Source: PHAA01 sp964457945 | GTDB taxonomy: Bacteria > Bacillota > Syntrophomonadia > Syntrophomonadales > Syntrophomonadaceae | NCBI GenBank assembly: GCA_964457945.1 | Contig: CAYWFX010000029.1 | Location: 1 to 46,885, forward strand | Reading direction: 5' to 3' | Length of the DNA stretch: 46,885 nucleotides | Part shown: positions 8,379 to 15,744 of the stretch, piece after piece | How positions within the stretch are numbered: the first letter of the stretch is position 1 | Layout of the letters: each line of letters starts with the position of its first letter | Made by a program: the position numbers and the translations under genes | The notes under the pieces: model-generated | The model's input: the letters and a program-made list of their open reading frames with translations, nothing else | Databases searched by the model: none | Told to the model about the DNA's origin: nothing

Positions 8379-9118
8379 AGTCGTTGGCAAATCTGTTCCA
8401 GCAGCGCTCCGGTGTTAGTGGTGTCTACTTTAACGGTTGCGGCATGATCCATTTGGGTGTAGCCCTTGTTGATAATAATCAAGTCCTGGGTAAAAGTGCT
8501 GAACTCTTTTATGAACCCAGCCAGGGGATAAACGGTTAGGGAAGATCCAATAACCACTATTACCCGGGATCTTAAGATGCTCTCCTGAGCATCCAGGTAG
8601 TTATGGATCTGCTCTCCGAAAAGGACCACGTCTGGTTTCAATATACTGCCGCATACAGAACAGGTGGGAACTATCTGGGGGCAATTATCAACATAAAGCC
8701 CATCATAAACCAAAGAGCAGCTTTTCTTGGTGCACAAGTAACGATCAGAATTACCATGAATGGCGATTACTCTTTTGCTGCCTGCCTTTTGATGTAGATT
8801 GTCAATGTTCTGGGTAACAATTGCTTTTATAATCCCTCTTTTCTCCATATCTGCCAGCACCAGGTGAGCCAGGCTTGGCTGGACAGGTTTAAACATGAAA
8901 TGTTCCCGGTAAAATTCATAGAATTTATCCGGAGAGCTATGGAAAAAATCACTGTTAATTATATTCATAACCCGGTTCTCACCCAACTTCCGATAAATGC
9001 CATTTTCTCCTCGAAAATCGGGGATACCTGCTTCGGTACTTATACCAGCACCGGTTACCACCACGGTGTTTTTTGAATGCTTTAGCAACTCAATGATTTT
9101 ATCAACATTTTTATCCAA
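8375..9118 (-). CDS. cobB: NAD-dependent protein deacylase, Sir2/CobB family
   Basis: Sirtuins remove acyl groups from lysines using NAD, with the products O-acyl-ADP-ribose and nicotinamide. Seen here: TGAGISTEAGIPDFRG (NAD site), TQNIDNLHQKAG, the catalytic histidine in IHGN, and four cysteines of the zinc module (CTKKSC and CSVCG). In an organism full of acyl-CoA intermediates it could reverse acylation of the beta-oxidation enzymes, which is inference. I prefer the TTG start at 9118, preceded by AAGGGGTGG. A GTG at 9151 extends the frame by 11 residues but lacks a ribosome site. Confidence 0.94.
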   Translation of the reverse strand: MDKNVDKIIELLKHSKNTVVVTGAGISTEAGIPDFRGENGIYRKLGENRVMNIINSDFFHSSPDKFYEFYREHFMFKPVQPSLAHLVLADMEKRGIIKAIVTQNIDNLHQKAGSKRVIAIHGNSDRYLCTKKSCSLVYDGLYVDNCPQIVPTCSVCGSILKPDVVLFGEQIHNYLDAQESILRSRVIVVIGSSLTVYPLAGFIKEFSTFTQDLIIINKGYTQMDHAATVKVDTTNTGALLEQICQRL

Positions 9119-9299
9119 TTCATACCACCCCTTATAGGTAAGGCGATTCACTTTAATATGAATGTACCCATTTAATTATAGCATTTAATCCATTCTCAGA
9201 AAGACCCGGGAGAATGTCATGAAATTCAGAAAGCTAATGAAGAACGGCAAATATCCGCTTAAATACTAAGTTATTGTTTTGCCTTTCCTGAAATATGTT

Positions 9300-9343
9300 A
9301 AAACAAAAATATCCTCATGAGCTAAAAACTCATGAGGATATTT
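9300..9343 (-). terminator. Intrinsic terminator downstream of the 6S-like RNA
   Basis: A 15 bp perfect stem (9307-9321 with 9329-9343, loop 9322-9328) is followed on the minus strand by a run of T residues broken by one G. The plus-strand tail is poor. It ends the minus-strand non-coding RNA before the sirtuin gene. A transcript reaching it would carry about 20 extra bases between the RNA's closing stem and the terminator hairpin. Confidence 0.85.
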
Positions 9344-9359
9344 ATCTTAAACGTATTTA

Positions 9360-9547
9360 GGTGGCGGAGAAAGACCCTGACCTCTATGATCCGAGAAACC
9401 AGAACTAAATTCTAACTCCAACTAACTCGAAATGAACCACCGATAAATATAAACCGAGATCTATTTAAAAGAACCCTTTGACTAGTGGTAAGGCAACTAA
9501 CTGTCTATTGACCTAAGATACTAGGCTATCCCAAGTTCTCCGCCACC
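9360..9547 (-). ncRNA. Structured non-coding RNA, 6S-like candidate
   Basis: A 188-base segment is closed by a perfect 12 bp terminal stem (GGTGGCGGAGAA at one end, TTCTCCGCCACC at the other). It has no convincing reading frame. On the minus strand a very good housekeeping promoter lies directly upstream (TTGCTT, 17 bases, TATAAT), with the start predicted at the first bases of the stem, and an intrinsic terminator lies downstream. Length, closed ends and the unpaired-looking middle fit 6S RNA, which binds the housekeeping polymerase. I could not confirm the detailed 6S fold. Motifs of tmRNA, SRP RNA and RNase P RNA were not found. The RNA call is firm; the 6S identity is tentative. Confidence 0.6.
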
Positions 9548-9555
9548 ACAACTAC

Positions 9556-9584
9556 ATTATAGTATGCAAGCGTTAAAAAAGCAA
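9556..9584 (-). promoter_or_regulatory. Housekeeping sigma promoter of the structured RNA
   Basis: Read on the minus strand, TTGCTT (9579-9584) and a perfect TATAAT (9556-9561) are separated by exactly 17 bases. Transcription should begin about 7 bases after the -10 box, at the start of the closing stem of the RNA. Confidence 0.8.
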
Positions 9585-9676
9585 TGTTTTATATAAAAAA
9601 GATTCTGGAAAGTTATGCCATTTAATATACATTAATTATAAAGGTAGTTTTGCCAAATATTAAAAAAAGCGGTGGT

Positions 9677-11773
9677 ATGATGAAGCTTAGAGATATAATG
9701 ACACCTAATCCAATAACACTAAGACCTGAACAGTCGGTCCGGGAGGTGACTAGCCTGTTTTTGGAGCGACAGGTGGACGGAGCTCCGGTGATTGATAAGA
9801 ATGGGAAAATAATAGGTTTATTTACCAAGAGCCATATTTTTCGCATGGTAAGCCAGGGAATGGACATGCATACACCACTGGCGGAATTTATGACCCGCCA
9901 GGTTAATACCGGACATCCCGAAGATAATATTGAAGATTATCTGAATCCTGGAGTAGGCAGATTACCGATTCTAGATGGGAGCAATATTGTAGGGATTATT
10001 ACTCGCAGTGATCTGGCTGCGGCTTTTTTTCGTTCTTATAAGGAAATCTCTACTGAATTAGATACCATAATTAATTCTACCTACAATCTGATTGTGGCCG
10101 TCGATGAAAAGGGCATAATCACTGTTTTTAACAAGGCAGCGGAGAGATTTCTCGGAGTTAAAGCTGAAGATGCTCGAGGTAAAAAGGTCATAGATCTTTT
10201 TCCTACCAGTGGGCTAATTGAGGTTGCCCAGACGGGCAAGGTAGAACCTTTACAAAAATTGCTGCTTAATGATCGTTATTTCATATCCAACCGTACTCCC
10301 ATTTGTAAGAATGGTAATATTGTAGGCGCAGTAGCTGTTCTGCAAGACATCTCTGATATGGAAAACATATCCAAGGAATTAGAATATTTTAAAAAACTGA
10401 ACAAAGAATTGGATGCTATTATTGACTCGTCTTTTGATGGTTTGTATATAACTGATGGAGATGGAGTTACCTTGCGCTTAAATAAGGCCTTTGAAAGAAT
10501 TACCGGCGTACATGGCCACGAGTTCCTGGGAAGAAATGTAGTTGATATAGAAAAAGAAGGTATTGTCTCCGAGTCAGTATCTGCCATTGCTATAAAAAGG
10601 CAGGAAGCAGTTACCATTATGCAGGAAATGAAGACTGGTAAAACTACCCTGGCTACTGGTAATCCGGTTTTTGATGAGTACGGCAAAATCTTCCGAGTGG
10701 TTTGCAATGTGCGTGATATTACCGAACTTAATGAGCTGAAACAGAAATTGGAGGAGGTAGAAGGTCTTAGTCAGCACTATGAAAGCCAGTTGCGCACCCT
10801 GAAGCTCCAATATTCGGGTTCTAACAAGATTATAATCAATTCAATTAAAATGAAGGATCTCTTAAGTATGGTCATCAGGCTGGCCCAGTTTGATTCCACT
10901 ATTTTGATTACTGGAGAATCGGGTACTGGGAAAGAACTTATTGCGGAGACTATCCATAGCAACAGTACTCGAAAAAACGGGCCATACATTAAAGTGAACT
11001 GTGGGGCCATTCCGGAAAACCTCTTGGAATCAGAATTATTTGGTTATGATTATGGAGCTTTCACAGGCGCCAAAAAAGAGGGTAAGGCCGGTTACTTTCA
11101 ATTGGCTAATGGAGGCACTATTTTTCTGGATGAGATAGGAGATTTGCCATTTAACCTACAGGTAAAACTTCTGCGAGTTTTACAGAATAGAGAAATAGTT
11201 CGGGTTGGCGGGGTAAAATCGCTGCCTATAGATGTGCGCATTGTAACCGGAACCAACCGCAATCTATTAGAACTGGTTGATAAGAAGCTGTTTCGTGAAG
11301 ATCTTTATTATCGTTTGAACGTGGTGCCGGTTCATGTGCCTCCATTGCGGGATAGAAAAGAAGAGATTCCATCCCTGGTCGCCCACTTTGTGCAGATGTA
11401 TAACCGCAAACACAAGATAAACAGAAAAATATCTTCTGAAGTGGTGGAAATTTTCATGGGTTATAACTGGCCTGGCAATGTTAGAGAACTGGAAAACCTG
11501 ATCGAGAGACTATTGGTCATTAGCACCAAAAACATATTGACCCGGGAGGATCTGCCATCCTTTTTGGGAGAAGCTATATTGGAAAATATCTCGGAAGTTT
11601 TTGTTTCCGGTATTATCCCGTTGCAAGAGGCGGTAGAAAGTGTGGAGAAACAAATATTAGAGAAAGCTTATGCCAAATTCCGGACTACCAGACAAATGGC
11701 GAAAGAACTAGGAGTTGACGCTTCCACAGTGGTAAGAAAAGCTGCAAAATATGGTGTTAGTAAAATATATTAG
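9677..11773 (+). CDS. Sigma-54-dependent activator with CBS pair and two PAS domains
   Basis: This enhancer-binding protein probably controls the beta-oxidation operon that follows. Domains in order: two CBS motifs (about 3-115; MTPNPITLRPEQSV, MTRQVNTGHPEDN), which in this family bind adenine nucleotides; PAS 1 (about 125-235); PAS 2 (about 245-360); AAA+ (about 385-620) with GESGTGKE, a standard GAFTGA loop and FLDEIGD; and a C-terminal helix-turn-helix ending STVVRKAAKYG. The HTH end is almost identical to that of the regulator at 904-2247, so they may read similar sites. Start: ATG 9677 or ATG 9680 (MKLRDIM), and a TTG at 9650 is also possible. A sensor of energy charge plus redox or ligand state is inference from the domains. 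Confidence 0.92.
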   Translation: MMKLRDIMTPNPITLRPEQSVREVTSLFLERQVDGAPVIDKNGKIIGLFTKSHIFRMVSQGMDMHTPLAEFMTRQVNTGHPEDNIEDYLNPGVGRLPILDGSNIVGIITRSDLAAAFFRSYKEISTELDTIINSTYNLIVAVDEKGIITVFNKAAERFLGVKAEDARGKKVIDLFPTSGLIEVAQTGKVEPLQKLLLNDRYFISNRTPICKNGNIVGAVAVLQDISDMENISKELEYFKKLNKELDAIIDSSFDGLYITDGDGVTLRLNKAFERITGVHGHEFLGRNVVDIEKEGIVSESVSAIAIKRQEAVTIMQEMKTGKTTLATGNPVFDEYGKIFRVVCNVRDITELNELKQKLEEVEGLSQHYESQLRTLKLQYSGSNKIIINSIKMKDLLSMVIRLAQFDSTILITGESGTGKELIAETIHSNSTRKNGPYIKVNCGAIPENLLESELFGYDYGAFTGAKKEGKAGYFQLANGGTIFLDEIGDLPFNLQVKLLRVLQNREIVRVGGVKSLPIDVRIVTGTNRNLLELVDKKLFREDLYYRLNVVPVHVPPLRDRKEEIPSLVAHFVQMYNRKHKINRKISSEVVEIFMGYNWPGNVRELENLIERLLVISTKNILTREDLPSFLGEAILENISEVFVSGIIPLQEAVESVEKQILEKAYAKFRTTRQMAKELGVDASTVVRKAAKYGVSKIY

Positions 11774-11797
11774 TTCCAACGTCACTTATCTGCTGTT

Positions 11798-11848
11798 CTG
11801 ATGTGATTCCGTTCTGCAACAAAGCGTTGCAGAACGGAATCACATCAG
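11798..11848. repeat. Perfect 23 bp inverted repeat
   Basis: Arms 11798-11820 and 11826-11848 are perfectly complementary (CTGATGTGATTCCGTTCTGC... form), with a 5-base loop. It lies 25 bases after the sigma-54 activator gene. No T run follows directly, so it is not a textbook intrinsic terminator. It could still end or stabilise the activator transcript, or be a cruciform or protein site upstream of the -24/-12 promoter. Confidence 0.8.
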
Positions 11849-12073
11849 AGGCCAATTTTGTTGCAATTACTCAACATATTTTTAGTCGACTTATGAAGAA
11901 AGAGGACATTTTAAGACCCGTGAATATATGTGAAAAATGTTTATCCTGCTCTGAATTGCGATTTGGTTAGGCTAATGAACCATTAAATAAATTGTGATAT
12001 CGAATATGGCCGATATATTATTACTAATTAAAATGGAAAATAAATTTCTTTCATTGCAAAATGGAAACGATTG

Positions 12074-12103
12074 AGATAAGAATGGCAAATGCCATTCTTA
12101 TCT
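12074..12103. repeat. Perfect 14 bp inverted repeat upstream of the sigma-54 promoter
   Basis: AGATAAGAATGGCA (12074-12087) and TGCCATTCTTATCT (12090-12103) are perfectly complementary with two bases between. The dyad centre is about 68 bp upstream of the -24 element at 12156. That is a possible position for an activator site, although a short T-containing tail also allows a terminator reading. Confidence 0.65.
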
Positions 12104-12153
12104 TTGTTTAATGAAACCTCGCAACAATGGGACTTATCTAATGAATTAAATGC

Positions 12154-12170
12154 TTGGCATAATACTTGCG
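12154..12170 (+). promoter_or_regulatory. Sigma-54 (-24/-12) promoter of the beta-oxidation leader
   Basis: TTGGCATAATACTTGCG has GG at 12156-12157 and GC at 12168-12169, exactly 10 bases apart, within the consensus TTGGCA...TTGC. Transcription would start near 12182 and run through the Com-like ORF toward the thiolase gene. The neighbouring activator gene supports the assignment. Confidence 0.85.
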
Positions 12171-12297
12171 TATTAGAGGAATAAGACGAATATCAATTTT
12201 AGAAATTCAATATAGTTTGAAACCTATGTATTTATTTATGGATGCATATCGTCTAAAGCTAATAATTCAATTTATTGGAGATAGGAGTGAGCATAAT

Positions 12298-12450
12298 TTG
12301 CAGGACTTGCGGTGTGAAAAATGCAACAAACTACTGGGCAAATACCTGGAATGCAAGCAATTAGAGATTAAATGCCCTCGGTGCGGGCTAAGCAACTTTT
12401 TGCGTAAAAATCTATCCTGTACGAGTCAGGAGAAAAGCTGCCCAGCATAG
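12298..12450 (+). CDS. Com-like zinc-ribbon mini-protein (51 aa)
   Basis: The small protein carries two CxxC pairs, RCEKCNKLLGK and IKCPRCG, about 20 residues apart, in the arrangement of the phage Mu Com family (a zinc-binding RNA-binding translational activator). The pattern RCxxCNKLLxK...IEIKCPRC is very close to Com. The TTG at 12298 is the best start, with AGGAG about 10 bases upstream; the open frame begins earlier, but that part overlaps the promoter. It is the first ORF behind the sigma-54 promoter and sits in the leader of the beta-oxidation operon. A role as a leader-bound RNA regulator is inference; Com-like proteins also occur as uncharacterised bacterial genes. Confidence 0.65.
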   Translation: MQDLRCEKCNKLLGKYLECKQLEIKCPRCGLSNFLRKNLSCTSQEKSCPA

Positions 12451-12491
12451 GTTCGGAATTAAGCGTTTCCATCACCTAAGCCCAACTAAAT

Positions 12492-12510
12492 AAACCATAT
12501 AATATGGTTT
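12492..12510. repeat. 9 bp perfect palindrome (AAACCATAT/ATATGGTTT)
   Basis: Two 9-base arms around one central base make a near-perfect operator-like dyad, directly before the first tandem hairpin element. It could be a protein site or the lower stem of a larger RNA fold. Confidence 0.55.
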
Positions 12511-12560
12511 GAGAGCCTTTGAGCCCCGCCAGTTATTACTGCTGTGGGCTATTTTATTTG
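12511..12560 (+). terminator. Tandem leader hairpin, copy 1 (terminator-like)
   Basis: GAGAGCCTTTGAGCCCCGCCAG is followed by a loop and by CTGCTGTGGGCT, pairing AGCCC with GGGCT and CAG with CTG, then ATTTTATTT. The first 22 bases recur almost unchanged at 12629. It may act as a partial terminator or attenuator between the Com-like ORF and the thiolase gene. Confidence 0.5.
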
Positions 12561-12628
12561 GGATAGGATGGATTAAGAGAGATATTTAAAACCGTAACTT
12601 AAATTAATAAAAGCTCATTTTCTGCAAT

Positions 12629-12676
12629 GAGAGCCATTGAGCCCCGTCAGATGATTATTCTGCCGGGGTATTTTTT
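12629..12676 (+). terminator. Tandem leader hairpin, copy 2 (terminator-like)
   Basis: The second copy of the GAGAGCCWTTGAGCCCCGYCAG element has a stronger stem (12642-12650 with 12660-12668, one mismatch) followed by a run of six T residues. It ends about 90 bp before the thiolase start. Full termination here would cut the operon off from its sigma-54 promoter, so either it is conditional or a second promoter exists after it. Confidence 0.6.
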
Positions 12677-12768
12677 GTGAAGGGGGTGAGGAGAGAGCAA
12701 CTTCTTATAAAGACATGATATTCAGGTTTTCTATGAATTCAGGAGCATGATAAAAGGAGGAATAAGGG

Positions 12769-13965
12769 ATGAGGGAAGTTGTAATTGTAGGAGCAGCCAG
12801 GACACCCTTTGGTAAATTTGGCGGAGGGTTAAAGTCATTTAAAGCAGTAGAATTGGGAGCAAAAGCAATCAAAGAGGCAATAAATCGAGCTGGGATCAAA
12901 CCCGACCAGGTAGAGTATCTATATTACGGACAGGTGGTTCAAGCTGGCTGCGGTCAGGTGCCAGGCAGGCAGGCAGGGTTAAAAGCCGGTCTTCCAGTAG
13001 AAGTGCCATCTGTCACTATAAATAAAGTATGTTCATCCGGCATAGTCACCTGTGGTATGGCCTATCATATGATCGCGGGCGGGTTCCTCGACATCGCTAT
13101 GGGCGGTGGAATGGAAAGCATGTCCAACATCCCCTTTGGACTGCCTGATATGAGATGGGGAGCACGCATGGGAATTCCCAACAAAAATGTAGTAGATCTG
13201 ATGGTTTGGGATGGATTATGGTGTGCCATTTATAACCGGCATATGGCCATCCATGGTTCCGAAGTAGCCAGAGAGATGGGTTTGGATCGGGAACCCCAGG
13301 ATCACTGGGCAGTGCGCAGCCAGAATCGGGCTGAAGCAGCTATCAAAGCCGGAAAGATGAAAGACGAAATCGTACCAGTAACGGTAGTGGGCAAAAAACC
13401 TATTATTGTGGATACAGATGAATCAATACGCTATGGATGCACCTACGAAGAGCTGGCCAAGCTACCGCCGGTTTTCGACCCCAATGGTTCAGTTACTGCT
13501 GGAAACGCTCCCGGAACTAATGACGGCGCCAGCGCGTTGGTCCTAATGTCCCGTGAGAAAGCCGATGAACTGGGATTGAAGCCATTGGCAACCGTGCTAG
13601 GTTATGCTGAAGTATCCCAGGAACCCCGCTATATAGCAACTGTGCCCGGCTTATCCATTCAGAAACTATTAAAAGATAAAGGTATGACGACTGCTGATGT
13701 AGATTTATTTGAAATCAACGAAGCCTTTGCCGCCGTAGCACTGACCAGCGGAAAAGCCATTCTGGGCTTAAATGACGATCAGATGGATGCCAAGGTTAAT
13801 GTCAATGGCAGTGCGGTGGCATTTGGGCATCCTATTGGCGCCAGCGGAGGCCGGATTCTAATGACCGCCGCTTATGAACTGAAACGCCGTGGTGGTGGAA
13901 TCGCCGCCTGTGGTATTTGCAGCGGAGCTGCCCAAGGCGACGCCATATTAATAAAAGTAGAGTAA
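12769..13965 (+). CDS. thlA: Acetyl-CoA C-acetyltransferase (thiolase)
   Basis: Thiolase interconverts acetoacetyl-CoA plus CoA with two acetyl-CoA, the last step of butyrate oxidation. At 398 aa it has the full degradative/biosynthetic thiolase pattern: Cys88 in KVCSSGI (acyl carrier), NEAFAA near residue 320, GHPIGASGGR near residue 355 with the catalytic His, and the second Cys in the CGICSGAAQG stretch. AGGAGG lies 7-9 bases before the ATG. It leads a same-strand row of beta-oxidation genes, with about 87 bp to the next gene. In a syntrophic organism the flux would be toward acetyl-CoA and acetate. Confidence 0.96.
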   Translation: MREVVIVGAARTPFGKFGGGLKSFKAVELGAKAIKEAINRAGIKPDQVEYLYYGQVVQAGCGQVPGRQAGLKAGLPVEVPSVTINKVCSSGIVTCGMAYHMIAGGFLDIAMGGGMESMSNIPFGLPDMRWGARMGIPNKNVVDLMVWDGLWCAIYNRHMAIHGSEVAREMGLDREPQDHWAVRSQNRAEAAIKAGKMKDEIVPVTVVGKKPIIVDTDESIRYGCTYEELAKLPPVFDPNGSVTAGNAPGTNDGASALVLMSREKADELGLKPLATVLGYAEVSQEPRYIATVPGLSIQKLLKDKGMTTADVDLFEINEAFAAVALTSGKAILGLNDDQMDAKVNVNGSAVAFGHPIGASGGRILMTAAYELKRRGGGIAACGICSGAAQGDAILIKVE

Positions 13966-14052
13966 GCATCACTTGGAATTATGTTAAATAATCGTCCATG
14001 CCCGCAATATTGAGCTTGTTTATATTATCACTTTACAAAGGAGAAATGAAAA

Positions 14053-14907
14053 ATGGAGATAAAAAAAATAATGGTAATTGGGGCCGGCCAAATGGGCGGT
14101 GGGATTGCTCAGGCATCAGCCCAGGCCGGATTTGACACCGTTCAATATGACATTAATATGGATCTGGTAAACAAAGGCATGGCTCTGATCGAAAAGAATT
14201 TGGCCAGAGACGTATCCAAAGGTAAAAAAACTGAAGCAGAAAAAAATGCTATTTTAGGACGTATTAAACCCTCAATTAGCCTTGAAGATGCTGCGGATTG
14301 TGACCTAATAGTGGAAGCCATCGTAGAAAACTTTGATATCAAGAAAAAAGTATTCGAAGAGCTTGATCGTATTGCTCCACCCCATGCCATTTTGGCCAGC
14401 AATACCTCTTCACTGCCTATCACCCAGATTGCTGCCTGTACCAAGCGTCCCGAGCAGGTAATCGGCATGCATTTCATGAACCCGGTGCCGGTGATGAAAT
14501 TGGTAGAAGTTATCAGAGGTCTGGCTACCACCGATGATGTCTACAACACCATTGAAGAAGCCTCTATAAAGATGGGAAAGGTCCCGGTATGGTGCAATGA
14601 CGTACCTGGGTTCATCTCTAATCGCGTTCTTCAGGTTATGATCAATGAAGCCCTGTGGGAACTTTATGAGGGAGTTGCCCCGGCCAAGAACATTGACGAC
14701 ATTATGAAGCTGGGAATGAATCACCCTATGGGTCCATTGGAACTGGCTGACCTGATTGGTCTGGATACAGTTCTGGCCATATTAAACGTTATGTATCAAG
14801 GTTACGGAGATCCCAAATACAGGCCCTCCCCATTGCTTAAGCAGTATGTTCAAGCAGGCTGGCTAGGACGGAAAGTTGGCAAAGGGATTTACGACTATAG
14901 CAAATAA
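14053..14907 (+). CDS. hbd: 3-hydroxybutyryl-CoA dehydrogenase
   Basis: Hbd interconverts (S)-3-hydroxybutyryl-CoA and acetoacetyl-CoA with NAD(P). The N-terminal Rossmann motif GAGQMGGGIAQ starts near residue 10. NTSSLPI near residue 117 and HFMNPVPVMKLVEVI near residue 140 hold catalytic Ser, His and substrate residues, and the C-terminal helical domain has HPMGPLELADLIGLD. At 284 aa the length is typical of the single-function clostridial enzyme. AAAGGAG precedes the ATG. It lies between thiolase and crotonase in reaction order. Confidence 0.96.
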   Translation: MEIKKIMVIGAGQMGGGIAQASAQAGFDTVQYDINMDLVNKGMALIEKNLARDVSKGKKTEAEKNAILGRIKPSISLEDAADCDLIVEAIVENFDIKKKVFEELDRIAPPHAILASNTSSLPITQIAACTKRPEQVIGMHFMNPVPVMKLVEVIRGLATTDDVYNTIEEASIKMGKVPVWCNDVPGFISNRVLQVMINEALWELYEGVAPAKNIDDIMKLGMNHPMGPLELADLIGLDTVLAILNVMYQGYGDPKYRPSPLLKQYVQAGWLGRKVGKGIYDYSK

Positions 14908-14942
14908 CAGAGCTAGCATGGAATGGAAAAGGGGGAAGACAG

Positions 14943-15725
14943 GTGGAATTTGAGAATGTACTCTTGGAAAAAGCCGATCGTATCGCTACCCTGACGATCA
15001 ATCGACCTAAGGCCTTAAATGCCCTCAATAGAGATACCCTTTTGGAAATAAAAGCAGGGGCGGAACTAGTTCGAGATGATATGGAAGTAGATGTGCTCAT
15101 TGTCACTGGAGCCGGAGACAAAGCTTTTGTAGCCGGCGCCGACATTAGCTATATGTTGGATATTAATCCCATGCAGGGCCGCCAATTTGGCCAACTCGGG
15201 CAAGATGTCTTCAACCTACTAGAGTCCATGGAAAAGCCAGTGATCGCTGCTATTAACGGTTTTGCTCTGGGGGGAGGCTGTGAGTTAGCCATGTCCTGTG
15301 ATTTTCGAATCTGTTCCGATAAAAGCAAGTTTGGCCAACCCGAAGTGGGGCTAGGGGTTACCCCCGGTTTTGGCGGAACCCAGCGTTTGCCCCGTATTGT
15401 AGGAACCGGCATGGCCAAACAGCTGTTATACACCGGAGATACAATCGATGCCTATGAGGCTTTAAGAATTGGACTGGTTAACGCAGTCATACCGGCCGAA
15501 ACCTTAATGAATTATGTAAACAAGCTAGCTCGGAAAATTGCTTCCCGGGGTCAGATTGCTGTACGTTTCTGTAAAGATGCGGTGAACGAAGGGATGCAAA
15601 CCGATATAGACCGGGCTATGACTATAGAGGCTGACATATTTGGCCTGTGCTTTGCTACTGAGGATCAAAAGGAAGGCATGAAAGCCTTTGTAGAGAAAAG
15701 AAAGTCTCAGTTTAAAGGAAAATAA
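14943..15725 (+). CDS. crt: Enoyl-CoA hydratase (crotonase)
   Basis: Crotonase hydrates crotonyl-CoA to 3-hydroxybutyryl-CoA. The 260-residue protein shows the oxyanion-hole segments AFVAGADISYM and NGFALGGGCELAMSCD, followed by a stretch holding the two glutamates expected for a hydratase (GGGCELA and the FGQPEVGLGVTPGFGGTQRLPR stretch). The start is GTG 14943 with an AAGGGGG-like site. The 35 bp gap to hbd and 19 bp gap to the next gene point to one transcript. Confidence 0.96.
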   Translation: MEFENVLLEKADRIATLTINRPKALNALNRDTLLEIKAGAELVRDDMEVDVLIVTGAGDKAFVAGADISYMLDINPMQGRQFGQLGQDVFNLLESMEKPVIAAINGFALGGGCELAMSCDFRICSDKSKFGQPEVGLGVTPGFGGTQRLPRIVGTGMAKQLLYTGDTIDAYEALRIGLVNAVIPAETLMNYVNKLARKIASRGQIAVRFCKDAVNEGMQTDIDRAMTIEADIFGLCFATEDQKEGMKAFVEKRKSQFKGK

Positions 15726-15744
15726 TAGAGAGGAGTTGAAATTA

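Noticed and set aside
9360..9547. tmRNA, SRP RNA, T-box or RNase P RNA in the structured segment
   Set aside because: No tag-peptide frame, no GGAAGCAG-type SRP loop, no T-box core and no RNase P core motifs were found; size also disagrees with tmRNA and RNase P RNA.
12166..12297. Upstream extension of the Com-like ORF to 94 codons
   Set aside because: The extension begins inside the -12 promoter box, and the zinc-ribbon part has its own well-spaced AGGAG and TTG.
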